Source: Xylanimonas ulmi (GTDB taxonomy: Bacteria > Actinomycetota > Actinomycetes > Actinomycetales > Cellulomonadaceae). From it: a stretch of DNA of 64,000 nucleotides. Position numbers and translations under genes: made by a program. Position 1 is the first letter of the stretch. Each line of letters starts with the position of its first letter. The notes under the pieces are model-generated. The model saw only the letters and a list, made by a program, of their open reading frames with translations. It ran no database searches and had not been told where the DNA came from. The stretch lies in the NCBI RefSeq assembly GCF_004216535.1, contig NZ_SGWX01000001.1:2418001-2482000 (forward strand). Direction: 5' to 3'. Positions 8,325-16,931 of the stretch are shown here, in pieces.

Positions 8325-9029
8325 TCAGCGCGTCCAGGTGATCGCGGTGCCCTGGAGGGCCGAGTATCCGGCGAGCGAGTCGGCCCACAGCACCGACCCC
8401 TCGCCGTCGGCGATCGCCTCCACGCAGAAGGGGACCTCCTCGCCGATCTCCAGGCGCGGTGACCGCGAGCACTCCTCGTCCAGCGCGCCGCTGGACATGA
8501 TGACGCCGGCGGTGTTGTCCAGGCGCACCGCGCTGGTCGAGAACGCGTAGGACACGCCGGTGTCGTCCGCCTCGGGGTCCGCGACGACCCGCATCGTGCC
8601 GTAGACGGTGTAGCCGGGCAGGCCCTTCGACTGCTGGCCGAAGACCTCGGTGAGCCGCTGCGCCGGGTGCTCCCTGACGTCCGTGATCGTGACGACCATG
8701 GTCGCGTCTCCGTCGGTGACCGTCGCGTACTCGCCGAACCTCAGCGTCGAGCCGGGCTCGGTCGGCTCGCCCGCGTCGACGGGCGCTGGCTCCTCGGACG
8801 GCGTCGGCTCCGCCTGCTCCGCTGAGGCGTCGTCCGACGGCGTCGGGGCCGCGGACGTCGCAGTCGCCCCGCCGTCGGCGTCGGGCGTCGTCGCGTCGGA
8901 GCCGGACGCGCAGCCGGCCAGGGCTGCGAGCGCGAGCGCGGCGGTGACCGTGACCGTCAACCACGGCGCGGGTGCGCCCGGGCCGTCCTGTGGAGCGCAG
9001 GCCGCGGCGGGGCTGGGCGTTGGGTGCAT
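8325..9029 (-). CDS. Putative secreted lipoprotein
   Basis: The 234-residue protein has a signal peptide ending in the lipobox LAGC (Cys40). A Thr/Asp/Ala/Pro-rich linker (about 41-95) follows, then a beta-rich domain (FGEYATVTDGDATMVVTITD and onward) resembling DUF4352/TRF-type immunoglobulin-like lipoprotein domains. Two cysteines, in DEECSR and PFCVEA, could form a disulfide. The ATG at 9029 has AGGAGA seven bases upstream. It is convergent with the M23 peptidase gene. A ligand or partner cannot be named. Confidence 0.75.
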   Translation of the reverse strand: MHPTPSPAAACAPQDGPGAPAPWLTVTVTAALALAALAGCASGSDATTPDADGGATATSAAPTPSDDASAEQAEPTPSEEPAPVDAGEPTEPGSTLRFGEYATVTDGDATMVVTITDVREHPAQRLTEVFGQQSKGLPGYTVYGTMRVVADPEADDTGVSYAFSTSAVRLDNTAGVIMSSGALDEECSRSPRLEIGEEVPFCVEAIADGEGSVLWADSLAGYSALQGTAITWTR

Positions 9030-9412
9030 GGGACATCTCCTCACTGGTTGTGGGGCAGGTGCGTTGCTTCGACACCGAGGCGGCGACCCGTCGCGGTCAG
9101 GTCCGCGATCGAGTCCCCGTGGCGGCGCCGTCTCGGACGCGTGGGCGACCGACGCTCCGGGCGGTCACAACGGCGTGACCTCCCGGTTTGGCCTCCACAT
9201 CGTCCATTCGCGCCGTCGTCGTGTCGACGATCGGCGGCGTTGTTGTCGCACCCTGAGAACTGCCGTGCTGCGGATCGATCGCTTGCGGCAGCGCCCTGAA
9301 CCCGTCGGGCGCGAGGAACCCGGCGCGGGTGCGGCCCACCAGTCTGCGGGCGGACCCGTCGGGGACCCGACCTCGATGGGCTGCGCGGGGTCGGCACCCT
9401 ACGATCACGACC
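9030..9412. other. Intergenic region without a recognisable gene
   Basis: This stretch separates the lipoprotein gene from the divergent kinase gene and must hold both promoters. Frames exist on both strands but none shows a family motif or a ribosome-binding site. The minus-strand frame through 9100-9360 (including LVGRTRAGFLAPDGFRALPQ) looks slightly protein-like and could be an old gene fragment. Confidence 0.4.
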
Positions 9413-9931
9413 GTGGCTGATTCGCTCGTGATGGTCAACGGCCTGCCCGGCGCCGGGAAGTCGACGCTCGCACCGCGACTTGCGAGGGCACTCGCGGCGA
9501 CGTCCCTCAGCAAGGACGCCGTCAAAGAGGCCCTGGCCTTCGCCACCCCCACCGACCTCCACGGAGCGATCGGGGCCATCGCGATGGACGTCGTGTGGAG
9601 GCTCGCCGCGCGGGCGGCTGGCGTGGTCGTCGTGGACTCATGGTGGTTTCGACCCCGCGACCTGGGCTTCGCCCGCGCGGGGCTCCAGGTCGCGGGCGCC
9701 GACCAGGTCGTCGAGGTGTGGTGCGACACGCCACTCGACGTCGCGCGGCGCAGGTACGACGCGCGCAGGCGCCACGCCGTGCACGACGATCACCGCGACA
9801 TGGCACACGAATGGGCCGTCTGGGCCTCGCAGGGCGTCCCGCTCGGGATCGCGCCGGTCGTGCGCGTTGACACGACGTCGCCCGTGGACATCGACGAACT
9901 CGCCGCGCAGGTCGCACGCCTGCTCACGTGA
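9413..9931 (+). CDS. P-loop kinase / AAA-family ATPase (chloramphenicol-phosphotransferase or gluconate-kinase-like)
   Basis: The 172-residue protein begins almost directly with the Walker A NGLPGAGKST (residues 9-18). A helix with LSKDAVKEAL follows, then a Walker B-like VVVVDSWWF and a basic lid segment RRRYDARRRH. This is the layout of small zeta-toxin/AAA_33-type kinases that phosphorylate small molecules or nucleosides. The GTG at 9413 puts the P-loop near the N-terminus as in homologues; upstream in-frame starts would add a tail with no counterpart. It stands alone and is convergent with the GH51 gene. The substrate is unknown. Confidence 0.8.
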   Translation: MADSLVMVNGLPGAGKSTLAPRLARALAATSLSKDAVKEALAFATPTDLHGAIGAIAMDVVWRLAARAAGVVVVDSWWFRPRDLGFARAGLQVAGADQVVEVWCDTPLDVARRRYDARRRHAVHDDHRDMAHEWAVWASQGVPLGIAPVVRVDTTSPVDIDELAAQVARLLT

Positions 9932-9997
9932 AGCGCGCCGGCGGAACCTGAGCCCGAACTCGCGCCACTCGCCTCAGCGTTCACCGCAAGGCCCGGC

Positions 9998-10016
9998 GAT
10001 GGCCGCGGCGGCCATC
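9998..10016. terminator. Possible bidirectional terminator hairpin
   Basis: GATGGCCG-CGG-CGGCCATC is an 8-bp stem with a 3-nt loop between the convergent kinase and GH51 genes. It has no U-run, so the call is weak. Confidence 0.35.
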
Positions 10017-10020
10017 TTGC

Positions 10021-11550
10021 TCAGACTCGAGCGAGGCGCAGCATCGACCACGAGACGGGGGGAAGAACGGCCGACGCGCGCCCGCCAGAGACTGCCGCGC
10101 TCCCGTTCGCTGTGGGCAAGACCGAGGTGTCATCCTCCGCCGTCGCGAACCACCGCTCCTCGCCGGGCAGGTCGTGGTCAGTGCTCGCCATCGAGACCGC
10201 CTCGATGACGCGGAGGTCACCGAACCCTCGGACGTCGACGTCAAGCGTCAACTCCGCGTCGAGCGCCCGGTTGACGGCGAACAGCACCAGCTCGCCCGTC
10301 TCGGTGTCGTGCGTGGCGACGACGTCGAGCACGGGAGCATCACCGTGCTTCGCTGTCTCGGTCGACGGGGCCCGCACAACGACCTGGAGAACCTCGCCCC
10401 GTGCGTGCCGCGAGGTGAGCGCGAACGGGTGGAACGTCGTCTGCCTCCAGACCCGGCCGCCCGGCTCCGTCATGATCGGAGCGATCACGTTGACCAGTTG
10501 GGCGAGCGACGCGGCGTGCACCCGGTCGGTGTGCCGCAGCAGGGACATCAACAGATTGCCGACGACGACGGCGTCCGCCACCGAGTACCGGTCCTCAAGC
10601 AGCACGGGGGCGATCGGCCAGTCGTCGCCCGACGGCGGCTGAGACTCGGCGCGGTCGATGTACCAGACATTCCACTCGTCAAACGAGATGCTGATCCGCT
10701 TGTCGTGCTTACCCGCCGCGCGCACCGCGTCGGCCGTCGCAACCACCTCCTCGATGAACCGGTCCATGTCCACTGCGGAGGCGAGGAACGAAGGCAGGTC
10801 GCCGTCGGCCTCGTGGTAGTAGGCGTGCGCCGAGATGAGGTCGACCTGGTCGTAGGCCTCGGTGAGGACCGTGTGCTCCCACGATCCGAAGGTGGGCAGG
10901 TCGCGACCCGAGGATCCGCACGCCACGAGGGTGAGGTGGGGGTCGACCTGCCGCATCGCACGCGCCGCCTCCGCGGCCAGACGTCCGTACTCGTGAGCGG
11001 TCTTGTGGCCGGTCTGCCACGGGCCGTCCATCTCATTGCCCAGGCACCACATGGTGATCCGGTACGGCGCCTCGGCCCCGTTCGCCCGGCGCTGGTCGGA
11101 GAGCGCCGTCCCGCCCGGAACGTTCGTGTACTCGAGAACGTCGACGGCGTCGAGCACCCCGGCGGTGCCGAGGTTGACCGCCATCATCGGCTCGACTCCG
11201 GCGACCTCGCACCACCGCATGAACTCGTCGAGCCCGACGGTGTTCGACTCGGTCGAGTGCCACGCCAGGTCGAGCCGGTGCGGCCTGTCCTCGACCGCGC
11301 CGATGCCGTCCTGCCAGCGGTAGGCGGAGACGAAGTTGCCGCCCGGGTATCGCACCGTGGAGACGCCCAACTCCCGGACCAGATCGATGACGTCCTGTCG
11401 GAATCCGTCGGCGTTCGCCGTCGGGTGATGTGGGTCATGGATTCCGGTGTAGACGCACCGGCCGAGATGCTCGACGAACGAGCCGAAGGTGTTGCGGCGA
11501 ACGGGTCCGACGACGAACGCCGGATCGACGATGGCGGTTCCACGCAGCAT
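10021..11550 (-). CDS. Alpha-L-arabinofuranosidase, GH51
   Basis: The 509-residue protein is a GH51 arabinofuranosidase with a TIM barrel (about 45-370) and a C-terminal beta-sandwich. The acid/base is E173 in CLGNEMDGPW and the nucleophile is E292 in ISFDEWNVW. RYPGGNFVSAYRWQDGIG is a family signature. It removes arabinose side chains from arabinoxylo- or arabino-oligosaccharides. There is no signal peptide, so it acts inside the cell on imported sugars. The ATG at 11550 has AGGAG six bases upstream. It is the last gene of the GH39 locus, 31 bp after the permease gene. Confidence 0.95.
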   Translation of the reverse strand: MLRGTAIVDPAFVVGPVRRNTFGSFVEHLGRCVYTGIHDPHHPTANADGFRQDVIDLVRELGVSTVRYPGGNFVSAYRWQDGIGAVEDRPHRLDLAWHSTESNTVGLDEFMRWCEVAGVEPMMAVNLGTAGVLDAVDVLEYTNVPGGTALSDQRRANGAEAPYRITMWCLGNEMDGPWQTGHKTAHEYGRLAAEAARAMRQVDPHLTLVACGSSGRDLPTFGSWEHTVLTEAYDQVDLISAHAYYHEADGDLPSFLASAVDMDRFIEEVVATADAVRAAGKHDKRISISFDEWNVWYIDRAESQPPSGDDWPIAPVLLEDRYSVADAVVVGNLLMSLLRHTDRVHAASLAQLVNVIAPIMTEPGGRVWRQTTFHPFALTSRHARGEVLQVVVRAPSTETAKHGDAPVLDVVATHDTETGELVLFAVNRALDAELTLDVDVRGFGDLRVIEAVSMASTDHDLPGEERWFATAEDDTSVLPTANGSAAVSGGRASAVLPPVSWSMLRLARV

Positions 11551-11581
11551 GGATACTCCTCGAAGTGCGAAGTTGGCGCCG

Positions 11582-12511
11582 TCAGCCCTTGACGGCCCCG
11601 GCCATGACGCCGGCGACGAGTTGCTTGCCGGCGAAGACGAACACGATGAGCAGTGGCGCGGCCACGAGGAACACACCAGACATCACCAGACCGGTGTCGG
11701 TGGTGAAAGCGCCCTGGAGTTGCGGTACGACAAGCGGCATCGTGAGTTGAGAGCGCATCACCACCGAGGGCCAGAAGAAGCTGTTCCACGAACCGACGAA
11801 GGTGAACAGCGCCAGGGTCGCCGCTGCCGGTCGGGCCGCGGGGAGCGCGATGGACCAGAATGTTCTGAACATCGACGCACCGTCGACGCGGGCCGCCTCG
11901 ACGAGCTCGAACGGCAACGCCTCCTGGAGGTACTGCGTCATCCAAAACACGCCGAATGCGCCCACCAAGCCTGGGACTGTCAGCGCCAGAAGCGAGTCGA
12001 TCCAGCCGAAGTCGTTCATCATCACGAACATCGGGATGGTGCCGATCTGAGCCGGTATCGCCATGGTGGCGATGACCGTGACGTAGAGCGCCTGCCGGCC
12101 TCGGAAGGTCAGCTTCGAGAAACTGAACCCGGCGAGCGCCGAGAAGAAGACGGTCGACGCGCTCACGGAGATGGCGACGAGTACGGAGTTGAGGAACGCC
12201 ATCCAGAAGTTGAACTGAGACGCGCTGAAGACCGCGCCGAAGTTCTCCAGCAGGCGCATTGTCGGAAGCCATGTGGGCAGCCGGCCGACAGCGCGCGCAA
12301 TCTCCTGCGTGGTCGAGGACCCATACATGGCCGACGCGTACAGCGGGAAGACCGAGATGACGAACACGATCGTGAGCACCACGTAGGTGACCGGGCCGGG
12401 CCTGCGGCCGGACGGGCTGTGCGCAACGACGGGCTTGCCTCGCGCGGCGCGCCTGCGCGCGTACTTGGCGGCGCTCCGTCCGGCCCTGTTCTCAATGAAG
12501 CCGGTGCTCAT
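11582..12511 (-). CDS. Sugar ABC transporter permease, MalG type
   Basis: The 309-residue permease has six predicted membrane helices and the inner-membrane permease EAA motif EAARVDGASMFRTFWSIALP, which contacts the ATPase. A basic N-terminal tail of about 40 residues precedes helix 1. It forms the channel with the MalF-type partner encoded just upstream, whose stop codon overlaps its ATG by 4 bp (12508-12511). By context it imports arabinoxylo-oligosaccharides delivered by the binding protein at 13752-15065. No ATPase gene is nearby, so it probably uses a shared MsiK/UgpC-type ATPase. Confidence 0.93.
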   Translation of the reverse strand: MSTGFIENRAGRSAAKYARRRAARGKPVVAHSPSGRRPGPVTYVVLTIVFVISVFPLYASAMYGSSTTQEIARAVGRLPTWLPTMRLLENFGAVFSASQFNFWMAFLNSVLVAISVSASTVFFSALAGFSFSKLTFRGRQALYVTVIATMAIPAQIGTIPMFVMMNDFGWIDSLLALTVPGLVGAFGVFWMTQYLQEALPFELVEAARVDGASMFRTFWSIALPAARPAAATLALFTFVGSWNSFFWPSVVMRSQLTMPLVVPQLQGAFTTDTGLVMSGVFLVAAPLLIVFVFAGKQLVAGVMAGAVKG

Positions 12512-13632
12512 CGGTTCGCTCCTTGCTCGGAGATCTCAGACGACTTCGAGGCTCGGCCGACGATCGACGCGACGCCAGCCTCGCTGGCCTGCCGCTCTGC
12601 CTCGGCCGCAGCAGCGCGCGCGGCGGAGATCACGGCATTGCGCTGCGCCTTCGAAACCCGTGTCGTCTTGGTCTTCGACGACGAGACCGAACGAGTGAGC
12701 AGGAAGTTGACGAGAGAGAAGGTCGCGATGACGGCCGCGAAGATCCAGCCGACTGCCGCCGCTTGGCCGAGGCGGTCCTGCCAGTCACCGAAGCCGAGGT
12801 TGTAGAGGTAGAGCACGACAGTGGTCCACTGGTTGTCGGCGCCGCCGCGACCGCCGCCGGTGCCGCCGCCGTCGAACATGCGGGCTTCGTCGAAGATCTG
12901 AAGACCGCCGATGGTCATGGTCAAGATGACGAAGATCATCGTCGGGCGGATGCTCGGGATCGTGACCGAGACGAATTGTCTGGCTCGGCTCGCGCCGTCG
13001 ACCGTGGCGGCCTCGTACAGCTCGCGCGGGACCGCCTGCATGGCCGCCAAGAGAATCAGGGCGTTGTAGCCCGTCCAGCGAAACACGACCATCGCGCCGA
13101 TAGCCATGTGTGACAGCAGGCGGTCCTGGAAGAACGGCGAGCTGACGTGTGTCCAGACTCCGATGTCTTGGAGGTTGGGCACCAGGAGGCCGAACTGGCT
13201 GAAGACCTGCCCGAAGATCATCGACGTCGCAACGGGCATCACCACGAACGGAATGAGGACGCTCATCCGCCAGAAGGTCTTGGCGTGCAGGTTCTGGTCG
13301 AGGATCGCAGCGATGACCAACGCGAGGATCAACTGAGGGACGGCGCCCCACAGGAAGATCGAGAAGGTGTTCTCAAGGGAGCGCCAGAACAAGGGCTGGC
13401 GCAGGACCCAGGTGAAGTTGTCGAGTCCGACGAAGTCACCCATTCCTGCGCGACGATGCCAGTCGTGAAGCGCCACCACGATATTGAAGAGGAGCGGAAA
13501 CGCCCCGAAGATCGCGAAGAGTATGAAGAACGGCGAGACGTAGAGGTACGGCGAGAGTCGGATGTCCCACCGCGAGAGTCGTTGTCCCCATCCCACGCGG
13601 CGCGCACTGCGCTGTGCCGCTGAGGTTGCCAT
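12508..13632 (-). CDS. Sugar ABC transporter permease, MalF type
   Basis: The 374-residue permease starts at the ATG at 13632 and has six membrane helices with the EAA loop at YEAATVDGASRARQFVSVTIP. Compared with typical MalF-type permeases it has an extra cytoplasmic C-terminal tail of about 55 residues (KTKTTRVSKAQRNAVISAAR and onward), basic then Ala/Glu-rich, and a Gly-rich periplasmic loop (GGGTGGGRGG). It overlaps the MalG-type gene by 4 bp. A stem-loop lies in the 119-bp gap to the binding-protein gene, a common way to make more binding protein than permease. Confidence 0.93.
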   Translation of the reverse strand: MATSAAQRSARRVGWGQRLSRWDIRLSPYLYVSPFFILFAIFGAFPLLFNIVVALHDWHRRAGMGDFVGLDNFTWVLRQPLFWRSLENTFSIFLWGAVPQLILALVIAAILDQNLHAKTFWRMSVLIPFVVMPVATSMIFGQVFSQFGLLVPNLQDIGVWTHVSSPFFQDRLLSHMAIGAMVVFRWTGYNALILLAAMQAVPRELYEAATVDGASRARQFVSVTIPSIRPTMIFVILTMTIGGLQIFDEARMFDGGGTGGGRGGADNQWTTVVLYLYNLGFGDWQDRLGQAAAVGWIFAAVIATFSLVNFLLTRSVSSSKTKTTRVSKAQRNAVISAARAAAAEAERQASEAGVASIVGRASKSSEISEQGANR

Positions 13633-13672
13633 GTCGGGCGCCTTCCGTGACGAGTGGTCGTGAGTGCTGGTG

Positions 13673-13715
13673 AGCAGGCCTGCGGCCGGCGAGGAGGACC
13701 GGCCACAGACCTGCT
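13673..13715 (-). terminator. Intercistronic stem-loop between binding-protein and permease genes
   Basis: AGCAGG (13673-13678) pairs with CCTGCT (13710-13715), and inside it GGCCGG (13684-13689) pairs with CCGGCC (13699-13704). It lies just downstream of the binding-protein stop codon on the transcribed strand. Such hairpins protect the upstream message or reduce read-through into the permease genes. Confidence 0.4.
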
Positions 13716-13751
13716 TCTCGGGCGAGGTCTGACGTCTCCCCGTCAGGAGGC

Positions 13752-15065
13752 TCAGTCGGCCGTTTCGAAGCCGAGCGCCTCGAAGTTGCTGACCACAGAG
13801 TCCCAAGCGCTCTCGGCGGTGGCGCCGCCCGACTCGACGAGGCGGATGCCGTCGGTGACGACCGTCTGGATGCCGGCGAAGTTCTCGCCGCGGAACCCGC
13901 CGGCGGCGGCGTCGCCGGCGGCTGCGGCGAGGTCGCCGTAGATCTGCCCGATGCGCTGGCCGCCGAAGAACTCGTTCTCCGTCTCGGCGATGTCAGCGCT
14001 CGACATGGCCTCCAGTTGCGAGGGGAACTGGCCAGTCGTGTGGAACCACTGGATGGCTGCCTCGGATGAGGTCAGGTGGTCGGCGAGCTTGACGGCCCAT
14101 TCGGTGTTCTCACCGGTGGCGGGCACGGAGAAGAAGGATCCGCCCCAGTTGCCACCGCCCTCGGGGAACGCGGAGGCGATACGCCAACCATCGACGCCAT
14201 CAGCGTTCTCCTGGATGATGCCTGCCATCCAGGCGGGGGTGATGACAGTGGCCCACTGCTCGTTCTGGAACCCGGCGCCCCAGTCGGCGTGACCAATCGC
14301 GATCCCCGCGGAGACGCCGTCCTCGGCCGCCTGAGCGAACATCATGAAGAGGTCCTTGACCTCGGCGTTGTCCGCCATGTTGTACGGCTTGCCCGACGCC
14401 GGGTCCTCGAACGCGGACGGGAGCAGGTTGATCGCAGCCTGGAAGGCGTTGGTCAGGGAGTCGACGAAGTAGTTGTCACTCGCCGCGACGTACTCGCGCC
14501 CGGCGTCCAGGAAGGTCTGCCAGGTGGCGTTGTCGCCGCCGATGAACTCACCGAAGGACTCCGGGTCGGTGACGCCGACGCTCGCGGTCATCTCCTGGTT
14601 GAAGGCGACGCCGAGCGGACCGATGTCCGTGCCGTACCCGGTGATCTTTCCGTCGACCGAGCCCTGCGTGACCTTCCAGTCAACCCAGCGGCCCGGGATC
14701 TCGGGCAGCTCAACCCAGTCCTCGGGGATGGCCATCATCTCCGTCCACCAGTCGAGTTCGATGAGGTGGACGTCGGACAGGCCAGCGCCATCGGCCGCGA
14801 GACCGTTGCGGAGCACGGTCTGCGCCGACGCGCCGTCGGGGAACGAGTTCACCACGACCTCGATGCCGTACTCCTCCTCGAACGAGTCGAGCAACTCCTG
14901 GGGGAAGTCCATCCAGGCGGCGACAGTCAACTGCGCCGGCTTGTTGTCCTCGGTGGCCTCACCGGCGCTGCCGCCGCCGCCCGCGCCGCCTCCGCAGGCG
15001 GTGAGGGCGAGAGCAGCCGTGGCCGCGAACCCAGCCGCTGCAGCGGCCTTCTTGCTGATCCTCAT
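13752..15065 (-). CDS. Sugar ABC transporter substrate-binding lipoprotein
   Basis: The 437-residue extracellular solute-binding protein (family 1 fold) has a signal peptide with lipobox LTAC (Cys24) and a Gly/Ser linker. The mature part starts PAQLTVAAWMDFPQELLDSF. Trp-rich segments such as LDWWTEM and DGWRIASAFPEGGGNWGGSF suit stacking on sugar rings. It is anchored outside the membrane and hands sugar to the two permeases encoded downstream. The position between GH39 and GH51 genes points to xylo- or arabinoxylo-oligosaccharides, which is inferred from context. Confidence 0.93.
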   Translation of the reverse strand: MRISKKAAAAAGFAATAALALTACGGGAGGGGSAGEATEDNKPAQLTVAAWMDFPQELLDSFEEEYGIEVVVNSFPDGASAQTVLRNGLAADGAGLSDVHLIELDWWTEMMAIPEDWVELPEIPGRWVDWKVTQGSVDGKITGYGTDIGPLGVAFNQEMTASVGVTDPESFGEFIGGDNATWQTFLDAGREYVAASDNYFVDSLTNAFQAAINLLPSAFEDPASGKPYNMADNAEVKDLFMMFAQAAEDGVSAGIAIGHADWGAGFQNEQWATVITPAWMAGIIQENADGVDGWRIASAFPEGGGNWGGSFFSVPATGENTEWAVKLADHLTSSEAAIQWFHTTGQFPSQLEAMSSADIAETENEFFGGQRIGQIYGDLAAAAGDAAAGGFRGENFAGIQTVVTDGIRLVESGGATAESAWDSVVSNFEALGFETAD

Positions 15066-15111
15066 GATCGGAGGTCCTTTCGTCACTTCGTTGTGTGGGT
15101 GGTTGGTTCGA

Positions 15112-16749
15112 TCAGTTGGTGGCCGGCGCGACCGACATGACGGCCCAGGCAGCGAGCGCAATGTCGATCGTCAGAACGCCGGCCGCGTCGACCGTGATGG
15201 TCCGGCGGTCGAGGTGGTCGGCGACCTTCTGGAGGTCGGCGAGCTCCTGACGAGTGGGGTTGAGTGGGGCGCCGAGACGGTGCCAGGCCTCCGCGACATT
15301 GCCGTGGCTCCAGTCGAGGATCTCGACGGCGAACCGAGCGCCCGGGGTCAGGCCGCCGATCGAGTGATGGACCTGTCGATCGGGTCCCAGCTCGGCGAGG
15401 AACCGGGTGTCGGCATAGGTGCGCTGCGAGGCGAGCCCCGTCGTGCCCAGATCGGCCGGGTAGTTGTAGAAGATCGCCGAAACGTCGCCGGTCTGCGAGG
15501 ACCGCGTGATGGCGCCGTCGTCCAGCTCGGCCAGCAGGCGGTCGCCGAGGCGATTGAGCATGGCCATCGCGTGGAACGTCGGCTTGTGAAGGCCGTTCTC
15601 GTTGACAAAGCCGAATCCTCCGTGGAACGGGCCGATCCCGGCGCCACCCTCCTCGAACACATCGGTGAACGTCCAGTACGAGATGGACTCGGCGAGCGGC
15701 GCGCCTTTGAGGAACGCTCTGACGATGTACGACGCCGCGAAGAGCGTGTCGTGGATGGCGTCACGGCTGGACGGCGAGGTCGACCATTCAGTGATGTGCA
15801 GTTCGGCGCCCGGGTACGGACTGTCCTCGATGATCGTGCGCATCAACTGCAGATCGACGAATGTGGCGTCCTTGTGACGAGTGATCGCGCTGACCGCTCC
15901 CAGGGAGTCTGCGGCGTAGTCCGTCGGATACAGGTGCGTGGACAGGAAGTCGATCGGGAGCCCACGCTGCGCGCAGTAGTCGATGAACTCGTGGATCCAC
16001 ACTGGCTGCCAGTCGAGCTCGTCCGGGTCCGCCGCAACGGCGGTCTCGACCTCAAGGGATGCGTCGTGGTACTCGCCGGCGTAGCGCGCGTCGGGAACGA
16101 AGACGCTCGTTGACGGTCCCCCGACCCGCAGCCGCGGGTCGATCTCCTTGAGCGCCTTGGCCGTCGCCTCGTAGAGCTCGAAGTACTCGGTGCGCGTCCC
16201 CGTCCAGAACTTCGGGACGAGGTTCGGCTCATTCCAGACCTCGAACGGCCAACGCCGGACCTCGTCGATCCCGTATCGCTCGATCCAGTGGTTGACGGTC
16301 GCGGTGACGAGCTCGACCCAGGCGCCCATGTCTTTGGGCGGGCTGCAGTGGGCCTTCCACCAGAACAAGGTCTCGGTCTGGGTGGCGAGCTGACGCGGCA
16401 TGAACCCGAGTTCGACGAAGGGGCGGGCGCCCGTGTCGAGGATCGCGTCAAACACCTTGTCGACGTACGCGAAGGTATAGACAGGCTCGGTCAGCTGCTC
16501 TGGAGGCCCGAAGCCACCGCCGTTGTCTGTCCGGTACACGAACATGTCGTCGTGGAACAGTCCGTGGAAGCGGACGTATCGCGCACCCAGCACCTTGACC
16601 GCCTCGCGGAAGTGCGCCTGCCAGTCGGCTCGCAAGGCCTCGTTCGCACGGCCCGCGCCGACGCACTCACTCCAGACGTGCCGGAGGGCGACATCGGTCG
16701 GCGCCTGCCCATCGATCATCAGGGTTGGCGTCGGCACGTCGTCACGCAT
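15112..16749 (-). CDS. Beta-xylosidase, GH39
   Basis: The 545-residue protein is a GH39 glycosidase. The acid/base is E174 in PFEVWNEPN, the nucleophile is E321 in HITEWSTSP, and the N-terminal RYVRFHGLFHDDMFVY segment is typical of the family. A TIM barrel (about 15-390) is followed by a beta-sandwich. It releases xylose from the non-reducing end of xylo-oligosaccharides. No signal peptide is present, so it is intracellular. The ATG at 16749 has AGGAG six bases upstream. As first gene it should carry the promoter of the whole GH39-to-GH51 operon, next to the operator at 16793. Confidence 0.94.
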   Translation of the reverse strand: MRDDVPTPTLMIDGQAPTDVALRHVWSECVGAGRANEALRADWQAHFREAVKVLGARYVRFHGLFHDDMFVYRTDNGGGFGPPEQLTEPVYTFAYVDKVFDAILDTGARPFVELGFMPRQLATQTETLFWWKAHCSPPKDMGAWVELVTATVNHWIERYGIDEVRRWPFEVWNEPNLVPKFWTGTRTEYFELYEATAKALKEIDPRLRVGGPSTSVFVPDARYAGEYHDASLEVETAVAADPDELDWQPVWIHEFIDYCAQRGLPIDFLSTHLYPTDYAADSLGAVSAITRHKDATFVDLQLMRTIIEDSPYPGAELHITEWSTSPSSRDAIHDTLFAASYIVRAFLKGAPLAESISYWTFTDVFEEGGAGIGPFHGGFGFVNENGLHKPTFHAMAMLNRLGDRLLAELDDGAITRSSQTGDVSAIFYNYPADLGTTGLASQRTYADTRFLAELGPDRQVHHSIGGLTPGARFAVEILDWSHGNVAEAWHRLGAPLNPTRQELADLQKVADHLDRRTITVDAAGVLTIDIALAAWAVMSVAPATN

Positions 16750-16792
16750 GGGAGCTCCTTTGGTCTACTGAGGTCACGAAGCGGCCACGGGC

Positions 16793-16805
16793 CGAAATTG
16801 TTTCG
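16793..16805. promoter_or_regulatory. LacI-type operator for the GH39 operon
   Basis: CGAAA-TTG-TTTCG is an inverted repeat 43 bp upstream of the GH39 start. The same CGAAA-N3-TTTCG core recurs at the promoter of the divergent LacI gene, which suggests both are bound by that regulator. Confidence 0.6.
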
Positions 16806-16900
16806 CAACTGTCTGTCTGGTGTTTAGGTTAGGAGGGCGATGCGCGTCGCGCAAGAAGTGGCGCGCTTCGGCCTTGGCGGTGACGCGACCAGAGTGCTAG

Positions 16901-16919
16901 ACTCGAAATAGTTTCGAGT
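16901..16919. promoter_or_regulatory. LacI-type operator at the regulator's own promoter
   Basis: ACTCGAAA-TAG-TTTCGAGT has perfect 8-bp arms and ends 12 bp before the LacI start codon. It shares its core with the site at 16793-16805. The position implies autorepression. Confidence 0.65.
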
Positions 16920-16931
16920 TGAGGAGTGAGA

